A DNA stretch of 64,000 nucleotides from Paenibacillus illinoisensis NBRC 15959 (GCF_004000925.1 NZ_BIME01000003.1:496001-560000); one strand, 5' to 3'; numbered from the stretch's first letter, positions 1 to 8,891 are shown. Translations and numbers: made by a program. The notes: generated from the sequence alone by a model not told the origin.

Positions 1-1
1 A

Positions 2-1396
2 CTGGACTATGAGTCCCGCGATATGACGGTGTTCGTGGATACCGATGGTACGGGCTATCTCATCAGTGCCTCACGCAAGAATGGCGGCGCGAACGATACG
101 ATGGCCATTTTCAAAATGAACGCAAGCTATACAGGCGTAGAATCCTTTGTTGGCTGGTTATTTGAGAACAGCTACCGAGAGGCTCCTGCCGTTGTGAAAA
201 AGGGAAACCGCTATTACCTCTTCACCTCCCAGGCCGCTGGCTGGTATCCGAATCAGGGGGCTTATGCGACAGCCACATCCATGGCGGGACCCTGGTCTGC
301 ACTTACCCCTTATGGCAATCCTTCTGCCTTTGGATCGCAGATTCATGATATTGCCACGATTACAGGCAGCAGCACCACGTCCTATATTTATATGGGAGAC
401 CGCTGGAATCCAATGAATCTGGGCGAGCATAAGCATATCTGGCTCCCTCTGACCCTGAACGATACCAACGGAACGGCATCACTGGAGTGGTATAAGGATT
501 GGAGTATCGATGCTGCTACAGGTACGGTAGCGCCGTCCTCTCTCGTCAATCACGCTCAAGGCAAGACAGCTACGGCCATATCGACAGCCTCCGGTTCTTC
601 CGCTGCCAATGTGAATGACGGCAACTACCAGACTTCGTGGGCGGCCTCTTCCAATACATGGCCTGCATGGTGGCAGGTTGACTTCGGAGCGCCGAAGACC
701 ATTACCGAAATCGATATCTCCTGGTTTATGTATAAAGGATCGGAGGGGTATTACAAATACAAGATTGAGATCAGCAACGATGGCGTCAACTATTCCACAC
801 TGGATCGGACCAATAACCTGACCTACGGGTTTACCACAGATGCAGTGCACTTTACGGCCCGCTATGTACGTATCAACATGGTGAATGCCGTGCTGTGGAA
901 CAACCCGGGTAATTGGTACACTCCAACGCTGTATGAGGTCAAAATGCTGGGTCCTGCTGCCTCGGAAGCGACAGGCTACAGCCAGTTCAGCTCACATAAC
1001 TATCCGGACCGTTATATCCGGCACTCCAATTTCACAGCTCGTGTTGATGCGAATGTCTCGCCTGTACTGGACTCCCAATTCCGCGTTGTTCCTGGTCTCG
1101 CCAGCTCTACAGGCATTTCGCTGGAGTCCATCAACTTCCCAGGGTACTTCCTGAAGCGAAACAGCAGCAACAAAATTGTGCTTGAAGCCTATGCAGACAC
1201 AGCCGCTTATAAAGGAGATGCAACCTTTCTGAGCAGCCCCGGCTGGGCAGACAGCTCCAAAATATCACTTCAATCGTACAGCCAGCCCGGGTATTACATC
1301 CGGCACTATGACTACGTACTTCAGCTTGATACCATTAATGCATCCAGCAGCTCTACCGTGAAAAGTGATGCCACGTTTGGGCGAACCAACTTCTAG
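2..1396 (+). CDS. Secreted glycoside hydrolase family 43-like enzyme with CBM32-like and AbfB (CBM42) domains, 5' end missing
   Basis: The reading frame is open from base 2, so the gene starts left of the window. The visible N-terminal part carries GH43 features: the SRDMTVFVDTDGTGYLI blade and an REAPAVVKKGNRYYLF segment whose Glu matches the usual GH43 general acid. About residues 170-312 after the first visible Met form an F5/8-type (CBM32-like) discoidin domain, and residues 320-455 are an AbfB beta-trefoil with repeated YIRH/YFLKR motifs, known to bind arabinofuranosyl side chains. The likely role is extracellular trimming of arabinan or arabinogalactan. This would fit the araBDA operon 40 kb away, but that link is inference. 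The exact GH43 substrate cannot be told without the missing catalytic part. Confidence 0.85.
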   Translation: MDYESRDMTVFVDTDGTGYLISASRKNGGANDTMAIFKMNASYTGVESFVGWLFENSYREAPAVVKKGNRYYLFTSQAAGWYPNQGAYATATSMAGPWSALTPYGNPSAFGSQIHDIATITGSSTTSYIYMGDRWNPMNLGEHKHIWLPLTLNDTNGTASLEWYKDWSIDAATGTVAPSSLVNHAQGKTATAISTASGSSAANVNDGNYQTSWAASSNTWPAWWQVDFGAPKTITEIDISWFMYKGSEGYYKYKIEISNDGVNYSTLDRTNNLTYGFTTDAVHFTARYVRINMVNAVLWNNPGNWYTPTLYEVKMLGPAASEATGYSQFSSHNYPDRYIRHSNFTARVDANVSPVLDSQFRVVPGLASSTGISLESINFPGYFLKRNSSNKIVLEAYADTAAYKGDATFLSSPGWADSSKISLQSYSQPGYYIRHYDYVLQLDTINASSSSTVKSDATFGRTNF

Positions 1397-1442
1397 TTTG
1401 ACCTTGTGAAGTCTGATCTCATCTGTAAGATCTCACTAACAA

Positions 1443-1481
1443 AAGGCTGCATCTTAGAAACTGATCTAAGAGTGCAGCCTT
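1443..1481. terminator. Bidirectional terminator between convergent genes
   Basis: The arms AAGGCTGCATCTTAG (1443-1457) and CTAAGAGTGCAGCCTT (1466-1481) pair with a single-base bulge around an 8-nt loop. T-rich sequence follows on the + side and T's also follow on the - side. It lies between the GH43-type gene and the convergent lipoprotein gene. Confidence 0.8.
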
Positions 1482-1508
1482 CTATTATCTTGATCGGTTC
1501 GTATCACG

Positions 1509-2102
1509 CTACTCTTTTGCCTCATAGACGATATTTTGCAAATCTTTGATATTATAGGTGTCGTCTTGAATGCGCCATTCGCCTTGGTCCTGTAAAAAAG
1601 TAATATCACCTGATAATGGAATGTTCTTTAACTGTTTGCCTTCGCGATCAGTAAAGACCAGATTCAGTCTATATTCTACAAGGATCCAATCGTTCTTGCT
1701 CTCTTTGATCTCCACGAGTATATTTTCGGGATGGAGTAGAGCCTTCTCCTTGTCGGCAACCATTAGCGGTAACGTCGCATACCGATTAGCCATGTAGGCC
1801 TCATAGTTCTTCTCCGTCAAAAATGGTTTCATGGTCTCCCCTTTGGCGAGCAGCCCCTCTACGGTTAGTGTATCTTCATAATCGGCATAATCCACGGTCA
1901 ATTCCTTTTTTTTATACTCCAGTGACATATCGAGAGCCTTCTGTTCATCCTGAGCCGTTGCCTTATCGTTCGTTACCATACTCGGATCGCTGGTTGGGGG
2001 TGGTATCTCCTGAACAGGATCACTCGTCTTCGATTCAGTACATCCCATAATCATCCCTGAAAGTAATAAAGCACTCATTAAGCAGATTACCTTACGCATC
2101 AT
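1509..2102 (-). CDS. Predicted lipoprotein of unknown function
   Basis: This is a protein of about 197 residues starting MMRKVICLMSALLLSGMIMGC, a short basic N-terminus, a hydrophobic stretch and a lipobox ending in Cys, so it should be lipid-anchored on the outer face of the membrane. The start at 2102 is preferred over the longer frame to 2135 because AAAGGATG lies about 8 nt upstream. After a Pro/Ser/Thr-rich linker, the rest (EGLLAKGETMKPFLTEKNYEAY ... WILVEYRLNLVFTD) alternates helix and strand and resembles a small NTF2- or TcaA-like fold. That resemblance is only an impression and no function is assigned. Confidence 0.75.
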   Translation of the reverse strand: MMRKVICLMSALLLSGMIMGCTESKTSDPVQEIPPPTSDPSMVTNDKATAQDEQKALDMSLEYKKKELTVDYADYEDTLTVEGLLAKGETMKPFLTEKNYEAYMANRYATLPLMVADKEKALLHPENILVEIKESKNDWILVEYRLNLVFTDREGKQLKNIPLSGDITFLQDQGEWRIQDDTYNIKDLQNIVYEAKE

Positions 2103-2248
2103 TGTTTCATCCTTTCGCGTCATCATTACTTTCAATTATCACCTTTATTTGGTTAATTTGTCCAGTATTTAGACGCATTATCGGATTCTAATTAGATTTC
2201 AAGTATCCAAACTTCAGTTTAACGAACATTTATAACGATTCTTTGCAT

Positions 2249-2279
2249 AAAAAAACCACACTAGATTTCTCTAATGCGG
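2249..2279 (-). terminator. Rho-independent terminator of the CD3324-family gene
   Basis: On the minus strand CCGCATTAG and CTAGTGTGG pair (with G-U wobble) around a 6-nt loop, followed by seven T's. It lies about 10 bp after the stop codon of the gene ending at 2290. Confidence 0.8.
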
Positions 2280-2289
2280 CTCTTCATCC

Positions 2290-2556
2290 TTATTTTTTGG
2301 AATACACGATCTTCTTGATACTGTCGATGGACAGGAAAAATCGTTCGGTCAGCTCATGCACGGTTAAACCTGCAGCGAACAGGCGCCGGATCTGCTCATT
2401 ACGCTCCTTCACAACCGCCCTGTTGCCCGATTTTTCGCCCCACTTTTTGTGAGCTTCCTTCGGTTTTGGAATATAAACCAGCCCACCTGGGATGTGCCTC
2501 TGGATCTCTTTTAATAATTCTTCCGGCAAGATCGCATCTGCATTGATATATTTCAT
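2290..2556 (-). CDS. CD3324-family small protein with a helix-turn-helix-like C-terminus
   Basis: This 88-residue protein begins MKYINADAILPEELLKEIQ and contains the family hallmarks YIPKPKEAHKKWGEKSG and FFLSIDSIKKIVYSKK. The C-terminal half (RNEQIRRLFAAGLTVHELTERFFLSIDSIKKIVY) reads as a helix-turn-helix of the resolvase/Mor sort, so DNA binding is plausible but unproven. It is a single-gene unit with its own terminator. The Shine-Dalgarno sequence AAGGAG lies in the stem of a hairpin immediately before the ATG (separate entry), which suggests translational control. Confidence 0.8.
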   Translation of the reverse strand: MKYINADAILPEELLKEIQRHIPGGLVYIPKPKEAHKKWGEKSGNRAVVKERNEQIRRLFAAGLTVHELTERFFLSIDSIKKIVYSKK

Positions 2557-2594
2557 GCTGCTCCGCTCCTTAAAATTAGTCTTTTTAAGGCAGC
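2557..2594 (-). promoter_or_regulatory. Hairpin covering the ribosome-binding site of the CD3324-family gene
   Basis: On the minus strand CCTTAAAA (2583-2590) pairs perfectly with TTTTAAGG (2568-2575) over a 7-nt loop. Outside this, GCTG (2591-2594) can pair with CAGC (2557-2560). The AAGGAG Shine-Dalgarno (2566-2571) lies in the 3' arm, directly before the ATG at 2556. If it folds, ribosome access should be limited. Whether it responds to temperature, a protein or a ligand cannot be read from sequence. Confidence 0.5.
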
Positions 2595-2828
2595 AGAGTC
2601 ATACGACGTACACTTCTGAGTTCTATGTGGCGGAAAGGAAAGACATGGCTCTATGCAAACAACCGCCGTTGTTCATCGCATGGACTCTGCATAGAGCGGA
2701 TCTTGAAACCTCTTATGAATTGAATCATGGTAGCCCCCCATTCGGCACCCATATATAGGTGCTGTTTGATCCCTTCACATGAACCATTCGATCAAAGCAC
2801 GGCAATATCCTCTTATTAAACATAAGCA

Positions 2829-3731
2829 TCATGAATACTGGCTCAGACTCTTCTCCAGCATCTCCCGGACAGCATGCTGCAAGGGTGCTGGCGAGACCAC
2901 CTTGACTTCCGGGCCATAGGCAAGCAGCTTCCGGGCAGTGAACGGGAACTCCTCCAGAGGGACCATCCCTCTCCATTCATTGCCTTGAATCGAATTGAAC
3001 AGCACATCGGAACGCGCGAGCCTTGACCCAAACTCGGTGAAGTGCAGCACCACTTCTGCCCCCTCTCTGTCGTCTTCGGACTTAAACCATGCTTGCAAAC
3101 TGGGAATGGACTCATCTGTGGAATCAAGCAATCTCAGCTGCTGCATGCGGTCCACACGATATAACAGCACCCGCTCCTTATGACGTGCGGGCATGTACCA
3201 AAATCCACCGTCATAATAGATGCCGATCGGGTAAGCCCTTGTTGTTTTACTGCCATTCCGGGAATGATACGTGAATTCAATCTCTTTTTTATCTACGGCA
3301 GCATTCAAAATCTCTGTCGTCAATATCTCTAAGTGCTCGCCCGGATGCTGTATAAACGTCACATGTTCTCTCATTCGTACAATCAGATCCTGTACATCCT
3401 GCGGCAAGCTGGAGAAATACTGCTCTGCCAAATGCTCTCGCATCGATCCATACGGAAAATCAGGAACCCGCTGCAAATATTTAATCATCAGAAACAGGCC
3501 TAGTGCCTCATGCTGTGTCAGTTGCAGTGGCGGCAGGATCCGATTAGGCAGAACCTTGTAACCCCCATTCACACCGACTTCCGTGTACAAAGGAAACCCC
3601 ATCTCCTGCAGCGCATCCAAGTCACGCTGAATGGTACGAACGGATACACCGAATCGTTCTGCCAACTCACGGGCTGTGAACTTTTTTCTGGAATCCATCA
3701 ATCTCATAATGGCGAGTTTCCGGCCATTCAT
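2829..3731 (-). CDS. YafY-family transcriptional regulator (HTH_11 plus WYL domain)
   Basis: This 300-residue regulator has an N-terminal winged helix (MNGRKLAIMRLMDSRKKFTARELAERFGVSVRTIQRDLDAL) and a WYL domain from about residue 135 (EFTYHSRNGSKTTRAYPIGIYYDGGFWYMPARHKER). It ends with the WCX-type C-terminal extension. AGGTGG lies about 8 nt before the ATG. It is divergent from the DHFR-family reductase gene at 3808, with about 75 bp between start codons, the usual arrangement for a YafY/YobV regulator controlling its neighbour and itself. WYL domains are known ligand sensors, but the ligand here is unknown. Confidence 0.92.
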   Translation of the reverse strand: MNGRKLAIMRLMDSRKKFTARELAERFGVSVRTIQRDLDALQEMGFPLYTEVGVNGGYKVLPNRILPPLQLTQHEALGLFLMIKYLQRVPDFPYGSMREHLAEQYFSSLPQDVQDLIVRMREHVTFIQHPGEHLEILTTEILNAAVDKKEIEFTYHSRNGSKTTRAYPIGIYYDGGFWYMPARHKERVLLYRVDRMQQLRLLDSTDESIPSLQAWFKSEDDREGAEVVLHFTEFGSRLARSDVLFNSIQGNEWRGMVPLEEFPFTARKLLAYGPEVKVVSPAPLQHAVREMLEKSLSQYS

Positions 3732-3807
3732 GGGTTCACCACCTAACTACGTCAACTTTTGTCATAGTTTAAGTGTATCATACGTAACAGAAGGGAGCGA
3801 TAAAATC

Positions 3808-4335
3808 ATGTCCAATAAAGTAGTGCTGTACATTGCGATGAGTCTGGATGGTTATATTGCAAGAAAGGACGGTTCGGTAGATTGGCTGTTTGACGTGGAA
3901 GGTGACGGTGGAGATAACGGGTATGCTGCATTTTATCAAACGATTGGAACGGTAGTCATGGGCCGAACCACGTACGAAGATGTGCTTAAGCTATCCGAAG
4001 ATTTCCCTTATGCAGACCGACCCACCTATGTACTCTCCCGTTCGGAGCAGCCACCAGCACCACATGTGCAATTTACAACCGAGCCTGTAGAAATCCTTAT
4101 TCCCCATTTAAAACAGGCTTCCGATGACGATCTGTGGATTGTCGGGGGTGGTCAACTGGTTCAGGCTGTGTTGGAAAAACAGCTGCTTGATGAAATTGAG
4201 GTTGCCGTCATTCCGAAAATTCTTGGGGAAGGCATTCCCCTATTTCCCGAGGGAACGGTACCGAGCAACCTGAAGATGATCGGGACGCAGACACTCGGTC
4301 AGATCATCTCCATCCGGTATCAGGTTCAGGTATAA
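3808..4335 (+). CDS. Dihydrofolate reductase family protein (RibD C-terminal-like)
   Basis: This 175-residue protein begins MSNKVVLYIAMSLDGYIARKDG, the typical start of the small bacterial DHFR/RibD-C family. It continues with VVMGRTTYEDVL (nucleotide loop), TYVLSRSEQ and DDLWIVGGGQLVQAVLEKQLLDEI, which fit NADPH binding. The start is fixed by AAGGGAG (3791-3797) ahead of the ATG at 3808; the longer upstream frame overlaps the divergent regulator. True folate activity is unlikely, because members of this group are usually general NADPH-dependent reductases. It is probably controlled by the divergent YafY regulator. Confidence 0.9.
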   Translation: MSNKVVLYIAMSLDGYIARKDGSVDWLFDVEGDGGDNGYAAFYQTIGTVVMGRTTYEDVLKLSEDFPYADRPTYVLSRSEQPPAPHVQFTTEPVEILIPHLKQASDDDLWIVGGGQLVQAVLEKQLLDEIEVAVIPKILGEGIPLFPEGTVPSNLKMIGTQTLGQIISIRYQVQV

Positions 4336-4353
4336 CCCAACTCAGGATAAGAA

Positions 4354-4399
4354 AAGGACCACACTGCCCACGAGGGGGTTAAGTGTGGTCCTTGTTTTT
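4354..4399. terminator. Bidirectional terminator
   Basis: A perfect 12-bp stem AAGGACCACACT (4354-4365) / AGTGTGGTCCTT (4382-4393) is followed by GTTTTT on the + strand. It separates the reductase gene from the convergent SGNH hydrolase gene. Confidence 0.85.
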
Positions 4400-4430
4400 A
4401 TCCAGGCCAGGGCTATTACGACATTCTGCG

Positions 4431-5558
4431 TTAAGCCAACATTCCTTGCAGGTATCCTTTTAACGTCTCTGCTGCCCGCCGATGGGACAACTCGCCAGGA
4501 TGCGCCCTCGCTCCCATGGTCTCTTTCGTTGTATCCGGGAGCTGCAGAACAGATGCCTTTCGGTCGCCTGTCCGCTTCATATAACCATCCACTGCACGAT
4601 AGATGGCAGGCATCATGGGAAAACCAAGCATGCCATAGGCCCAAACAAGCTGAGCCTTCGGATTGTACTGTCGAAGTTTGGCCAGGAATCGGTCTACCGC
4701 CTCCTCAAAAGCAGCCAAATCCTCTTCATGATAACTTCCGTCTTCGTTTAAACGCTGCTTATGCACCTTTCCAGACACCGGATCCCTCCATTCCGCTGTC
4801 TGGAAAGCACCTCCATCGTTACTTCCCAGATTGATCACAACCACGTCCGGCTGCCAGGACTCAAAATCATGCAGCTCCCCGGCCCCGAGCGCCTGGTTTT
4901 TCTCACCCGTGAGCAGGCCGCAGACTTGTTCATAATAATCAGGAATATTATTGTTCGGGTTGTTGTCCCAGCTTGTGAGTGTACCCCAACCACTCTGGGA
5001 TATCACCCTGTATTCCGCGTTCATTGCCTCTGCTGTCATGTACGTATAGTTATGTATCGCACTGAACCACATTGGAATCCAGTCTTCTTCCGCTCTGGCC
5101 CCTATCGCGCCTTCTCCAGATGTTATGCTATCACCAATAAATTCAATCTTGTACGGCTTCTCTTCCACAGGCAGGAATGTGCCATCCGACTTCAAGGCAT
5201 GAAGCTGCAATGCGGAGCCCGGGTCTGCACTCATCGCTTGCACGTCCTTGACGACTTTTACGTTTTTTACTGTATCCTCGCTCATGCCCCGGAAGATACA
5301 GATCCAATACCGTCCTGCAGTGACCATCTGCCTGCTTACAGGAACACCATTGATCAGAATACTGATCCACGGTTCATAGATATCGTAGTCCGACTCCACT
5401 TCCACCCACAGCTCAGAGCCTGTGACTTGAAGTTCGATTGCGCTGCCTGTCCAAAATAACGTCAGAGGTCCCCGCTGCTCTGTTGTCCTACCATGCACCT
5501 TCAGGTTCTGTATCTCTGACAGGGCAAGCACCTGTAACTTGTCATTCGTTTTCACCAT
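4431..5558 (-). CDS. SGNH/GDSL hydrolase, carbohydrate esterase family 2-like
   Basis: This 375-residue protein has two parts. Residues 1-125 form a beta-rich jelly-roll domain (LTLFWTGSAIELQVTGSELWVEVESDY), as in CE2 acetyl-xylan esterases. Residues 135-375 form an SGNH hydrolase with the nucleophile motif FIGDSITSGEG, the block III motif INLGSNDGG, and a C-terminal catalytic His region ARAHPGELSHRRAAETL. AGGAGG stands 6 nt before the ATG at 5558, so this start is preferred over the longer frame to 5585. No signal peptide is visible, so it probably deacetylates imported oligosaccharides inside the cell. The substrate is not determined. Confidence 0.88.
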   Translation of the reverse strand: MVKTNDKLQVLALSEIQNLKVHGRTTEQRGPLTLFWTGSAIELQVTGSELWVEVESDYDIYEPWISILINGVPVSRQMVTAGRYWICIFRGMSEDTVKNVKVVKDVQAMSADPGSALQLHALKSDGTFLPVEEKPYKIEFIGDSITSGEGAIGARAEEDWIPMWFSAIHNYTYMTAEAMNAEYRVISQSGWGTLTSWDNNPNNNIPDYYEQVCGLLTGEKNQALGAGELHDFESWQPDVVVINLGSNDGGAFQTAEWRDPVSGKVHKQRLNEDGSYHEEDLAAFEEAVDRFLAKLRQYNPKAQLVWAYGMLGFPMMPAIYRAVDGYMKRTGDRKASVLQLPDTTKETMGARAHPGELSHRRAAETLKGYLQGMLA

Positions 5559-5608
5559 GTATTCCTCCTGCCTGTTTTGACCCACTTGAGCAAGTGGGTT
5601 TCGTCATC

Positions 5609-6091
5609 CTATTCTTTTAGAAAACGATCCACATGCTCCTGGTACTTCTCGTACCATGATCTCCACTCATCCTTGCGTGACTCCAGCGTGCGGTCGTCCA
5701 GCAGCGCACCTATCACATCCAGACAGACATGCCATCCGGCAAGATCTCTTGGTGTATGGCTTGTCATGGAATGAATGATCTCTGTCAAAACAAGACGGCA
5801 GCCCTCCTGTACAGGATGCAGCTCGAACCTCACCTCATCTTCCCCCCAGGTGTATGCAAGAACGGAGTAAGGCTCCAGATGTGTGATTCTCATTTCTTCA
5901 AATGTCCCATCGCCCATGTCAAACTTGATCAGTCCGCCCTCTCGCAGATCTTCAATTCGCAATTCGGGGAACCATCCATGCAGCTTATCGTTTTCCGTTA
6001 AAAAGGACCATACCTTCCGTACATCATGCTGCCACAAGCGATCAAAACGGGCCACAACGTCATTCGAAACCAATTTCAACTCAGCTATCAT
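5609..6091 (-). CDS. SRPBCC family protein (AHSA1-like)
   Basis: This 160-residue protein has the START/AHSA1 fold pattern: KLVSNDVVARFDRLWQHDVRKVWSFLTENDKLHGWFPEL, then alternating strands and a long C-terminal helix (DEWRSWYEKYQEHVDRFL). Such proteins bind hydrophobic ligands or act as cochaperone-like modules, and function cannot be narrowed from sequence. A strong GGAGGAGG sits about 7 nt before the ATG. It lies 50 bp upstream of the esterase gene on the same strand, so co-transcription is possible. Confidence 0.88.
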   Translation of the reverse strand: MIAELKLVSNDVVARFDRLWQHDVRKVWSFLTENDKLHGWFPELRIEDLREGGLIKFDMGDGTFEEMRITHLEPYSVLAYTWGEDEVRFELHPVQEGCRLVLTEIIHSMTSHTPRDLAGWHVCLDVIGALLDDRTLESRKDEWRSWYEKYQEHVDRFLKE

Positions 6092-6112
6092 GGGTAGACC
6101 TCCTCCAATTGA

Positions 6113-6481
6113 TTAGCTCAATTCATGCAGGATATGAAGCGCTTCCTCTTTTGTTTTTACGAAGAACACATGCTTGCCATTATTGCACTCATAAATGAAA
6201 TCCTTCAGACTTTTGCTGCTGTAGCCGTCAAAATCACCAATGATGGCAAGCTTCACCTGGTAGTTAACATACTTTTGCAAAATCTCACCGGCCAGCTTCG
6301 TCTTCAGATCGAAGAATTCTTCCGTAATGTTGGATTTGTCGATGATCAGCTTGTATGCCTCGTTCAGATAATTTACCGACGCCATCAGATCCAGTGCATC
6401 TTGCACTTCGCTGATGACGATGTCGTTACTCTCAATAATGGCAACCTTGGAGTTACCCTGTTGATCGATCGTAATATCCAT
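6113..6481 (-). CDS. DUF4180 domain-containing protein
   Basis: A protein of about 122 residues, MDITIDQQGNSKVAIIES..., with the DUF4180 pattern: NDIVISEVQDALDLMASVNYLNEAYKLIIDKSNITEEFFDLKTKLAGEILQK followed by VKLAIIGDF. AAGGAG precedes the ATG at 6481 by about 9 nt, which makes this start better than the one 18 nt upstream. It lies just upstream of the SRPBCC gene (21 bp) and probably shares its transcript. The molecular role of the family is unknown. Confidence 0.85.
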   Translation of the reverse strand: MDITIDQQGNSKVAIIESNDIVISEVQDALDLMASVNYLNEAYKLIIDKSNITEEFFDLKTKLAGEILQKYVNYQVKLAIIGDFDGYSSKSLKDFIYECNNGKHVFFVKTKEEALHILHELS

Positions 6482-6631
6482 TTCACGTGCTCCTTCCATA
6501 TCTCATTTCCCTATACTATCTCGCATTTCCTTCGCTAAAAGCAATGTGTTTTTCACAATCAGAATGGAAATTTTCGCTCCTCCGACAATCTGGGTTTGCT
6601 TCTTATTTGTAATCACACGCTGGAATTCCTC

Positions 6632-6640
6632 TGCTATAAT
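6632..6640 (+). promoter_or_regulatory. Extended -10 element ahead of the Nudix gene
   Basis: TGCTATAAT matches an extended -10 (TGnTATAAT) at 6632-6640, about 60 bp before the Nudix ATG. No good -35 is seen, as expected for extended -10 promoters. Confidence 0.5.
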
Positions 6641-6699
6641 GGATTTATTTCCTATAGAAATTATATTTCGAGATTTGCCTAAGAAAGAGGGATGCTACC

Positions 6700-7317
6700 A
6701 TGGACATGAAGTGGCTCGATTGGGCTAAACAGATTCAGGCTATTGCTCAGACCGGTTTAACTTATGGCAAAGATGTATACGATATCGAACGCTACGAGGA
6801 ATTAAGAAAGATTAGTGTGGATATCTTGGCTAACTACACTTCTGTAAACAAGGAGAAGATATCACTCACTTTCGCGAGTGATTCTGGATATGCAACGCCC
6901 AAAGTCGATATTCGAGGTGTTGTTTTCAAGGATAACAAAATCCTTTTGGTGCAGGAAAAAATAGATGGAGCCTGGGCCTTGCCCGGTGGATGGAGCGACA
7001 TCGGCCTCTCTCCATCGGAGGTTGCCGTGAAGGAAATCAAGGAAGAATCCGGCTTCGATGTAGTGCCCCTGCGCCTGTTGGCCGTATTGGATAAGAAATT
7101 CCATGGCCATCCACCCGAACCTTATCATATCTACAAGATGTTTATTCAATGCGAGATTACAGGTGGTACAGCTGAAATCGGTGTGGAAACCAGTGCAATC
7201 CAGTTCTTCGACAGGCATGATCTGCCTGAGCTTTCGCTTGAAAGAAATACAGCAGAGCAGGTGAAGACCATGTTTGAGTTTCTGGATCATCCCACCAAAG
7301 AAGTTATTTTGGATTAA
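6700..7317 (+). CDS. Nudix hydrolase with N-terminal NUDIX_N domain (ADP-ribose pyrophosphatase-like)
   Basis: This 205-residue protein has an N-terminal helical segment (WLDWAKQIQAIAQTGLTYGKDVYDIERYEELRKIS), then the Nudix fold from about residue 67. The Nudix box reads GGWSDIGLSPSEVAVKEIKEESG, with the catalytic KEIKEESG helix intact. The first Glu of the classical signature is replaced, which is normal in this NUDIX_N subgroup. The reaction is hydrolysis of a nucleoside diphosphate linked to another group; the substrate is inferred only from family resemblance. GAGGG lies about 10 nt before the ATG. It is monocistronic with a terminator after it. Confidence 0.92.
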   Translation: MDMKWLDWAKQIQAIAQTGLTYGKDVYDIERYEELRKISVDILANYTSVNKEKISLTFASDSGYATPKVDIRGVVFKDNKILLVQEKIDGAWALPGGWSDIGLSPSEVAVKEIKEESGFDVVPLRLLAVLDKKFHGHPPEPYHIYKMFIQCEITGGTAEIGVETSAIQFFDRHDLPELSLERNTAEQVKTMFEFLDHPTKEVILD

Positions 7318-7331
7318 AGTTCACCACATAA

Positions 7332-7370
7332 AGATAGCGACTCTCCCTCTGTGGTTAAAGTCGCTATCTC
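7332..7370. terminator. Bidirectional terminator
   Basis: A perfect 11-bp stem AGATAGCGACT (7332-7342) / AGTCGCTATCT (7359-7369) lies between the convergent Nudix and sensor kinase genes. T-runs on either side are weak. Confidence 0.7.
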
Positions 7371-7390
7371 TATGTTTGTGTTTGTGTTGG

Positions 7391-8713
7391 TCATGACTTT
7401 CCATCCGGGTGGAACGTGTTCTCCGCTTCCGCTCCTTTAATAAGGTTCCTCTTTGGGATGGACACCACAAAGGCTGCTCCCTTCTCGTTTCGCTCGGCCG
7501 ATTCGACGGTAATGTGCCCTTCCAGAGACTGGACTATATCTCGAACATGGGATAGACCAATTCCTGTTGCGGCAATGCCTGCCTGATTGAATTTCGTCGT
7601 ATAGCCAGGTTCGAAAATAATATTTCGCTTGGCTTCAGGTATTCCTTTGCCAGAATCGATTACCGCAAAATGTACATCCTCATCCTGTTCATATACCTGT
7701 ATCCGAATAGTCCCTTCGAACTCGATCACTTCCACAGCATTGGCGATCAGATTGTTCATCACCGTTAAGAGTGGAATGTAAAAAGGCGATTCGCAATTAT
7801 ACTGCTGCTCCATTTGAATTTGTATTCTTTTATCCAGCATCTCAGCGTATTTAAGATTGCCCTTCACGGCGAAATTCAGAACCTCCGACAGGCTCATGTT
7901 GACTGCCTTCTCGCTGTCATATAGTTTCAGCAGTCCGGCCAGGATGCGCTGCGAGTCTTTCTTCACCTCATGGATCTGCTGAGCAATCCCCAGTGTCCGC
8001 TGACTGTATTGATTCATGTCCTGTTCCCTAAGATCCCGATAGAGGTCGTAGCTATCCGCCGTTATGCCTTCGATTGTCTTCATGGCCTTTTTCAGATAGA
8101 AGACCTCTCCATAGAGACCGGAGTTTACATTGAGCATTTGCTCCATCCGCTTCTCCTGCTCCGCATGCATGAGCCTCATCTGTCTTACCGCGATACTGTT
8201 ATACAAACCGCTGATGAAATAACTTCTTAGCCCACCCACAACGAGCAGATACAGCCATTCTCTCATATCGAAGATGCTGGTCCCATTCAATACACCGCGA
8301 ATGAAAAGCTCAATGAGATTGGAGGAAAAATCAACACATGTAATTAAGCCACCCAGGAGAAGTGGTTGGATCTCGTGAAACCTGTTCTTGAACTTGCTAA
8401 GACCATAAGAGAAGGCGATATAATAGATGCCAGCTCCAATGTTGTCATGCAAACTTTCCAGGACCGACATCGAATTTACATCGTACAGTAAATCTACGGA
8501 TTGCACGATAAAGCTCACGATACCCGTCAGAATCCCCGTCTTCACATAAGACAGATGCGGCATGATCATAAGCAGGAACAAAAGGATACTCACGCCCAAG
8601 CCGATTCGAAAATAGTCTTCCTGAAAAGGATTTATCTTAAATTGCGCACCAATGGCTGTAGCCAGGGCGACCGCCGTCATTTGTACATTTTCATTTTTAA
8701 GCCAATTACGCAT
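7391..8713 (-). CDS. Membrane sensor histidine kinase with GHKL ATPase domain (orphan)
   Basis: This 440-residue protein has roughly five to six hydrophobic segments in residues 1-185, then a coiled linker. The probable phosphoacceptor lies in QQIHEVKKDSQRILAGL, and the C-terminal GHKL ATPase shows N box NNLIANAVEVI, G1 DSGKGIPEAK and G2 ATGIGLSHVRDIV. The layout resembles the SpoOB/CitS-like kinases such as Bacillus GlnK/YcbA. No response regulator gene is adjacent, so the partner must be encoded elsewhere. AGGAG lies 6 nt before the ATG. The signal sensed is unknown. Confidence 0.88.
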   Translation of the reverse strand: MRNWLKNENVQMTAVALATAIGAQFKINPFQEDYFRIGLGVSILLFLLMIMPHLSYVKTGILTGIVSFIVQSVDLLYDVNSMSVLESLHDNIGAGIYYIAFSYGLSKFKNRFHEIQPLLLGGLITCVDFSSNLIELFIRGVLNGTSIFDMREWLYLLVVGGLRSYFISGLYNSIAVRQMRLMHAEQEKRMEQMLNVNSGLYGEVFYLKKAMKTIEGITADSYDLYRDLREQDMNQYSQRTLGIAQQIHEVKKDSQRILAGLLKLYDSEKAVNMSLSEVLNFAVKGNLKYAEMLDKRIQIQMEQQYNCESPFYIPLLTVMNNLIANAVEVIEFEGTIRIQVYEQDEDVHFAVIDSGKGIPEAKRNIIFEPGYTTKFNQAGIAATGIGLSHVRDIVQSLEGHITVESAERNEKGAAFVVSIPKRNLIKGAEAENTFHPDGKS

Positions 8714-8891
8714 ATCTTTCTCCTACATGCCCGATTAGCGCTTGCAAATACCGTTCGGGCTTCTAATGCTGTATATAGTAACATACGTATTCATCTTTAG
8801 AAAATTAACGAAGCAGCATAGCAACATCTGAGTTTTTTTTACTACATTTCAAAAGCCCGTAAACCTGCCTAACAGCCGAAATATTACTTTC

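Noticed and set aside
4761..5459. 232-codon open frame on the + strand
   Set aside because: Antisense to the SGNH hydrolase, whose catalytic motifs are intact.
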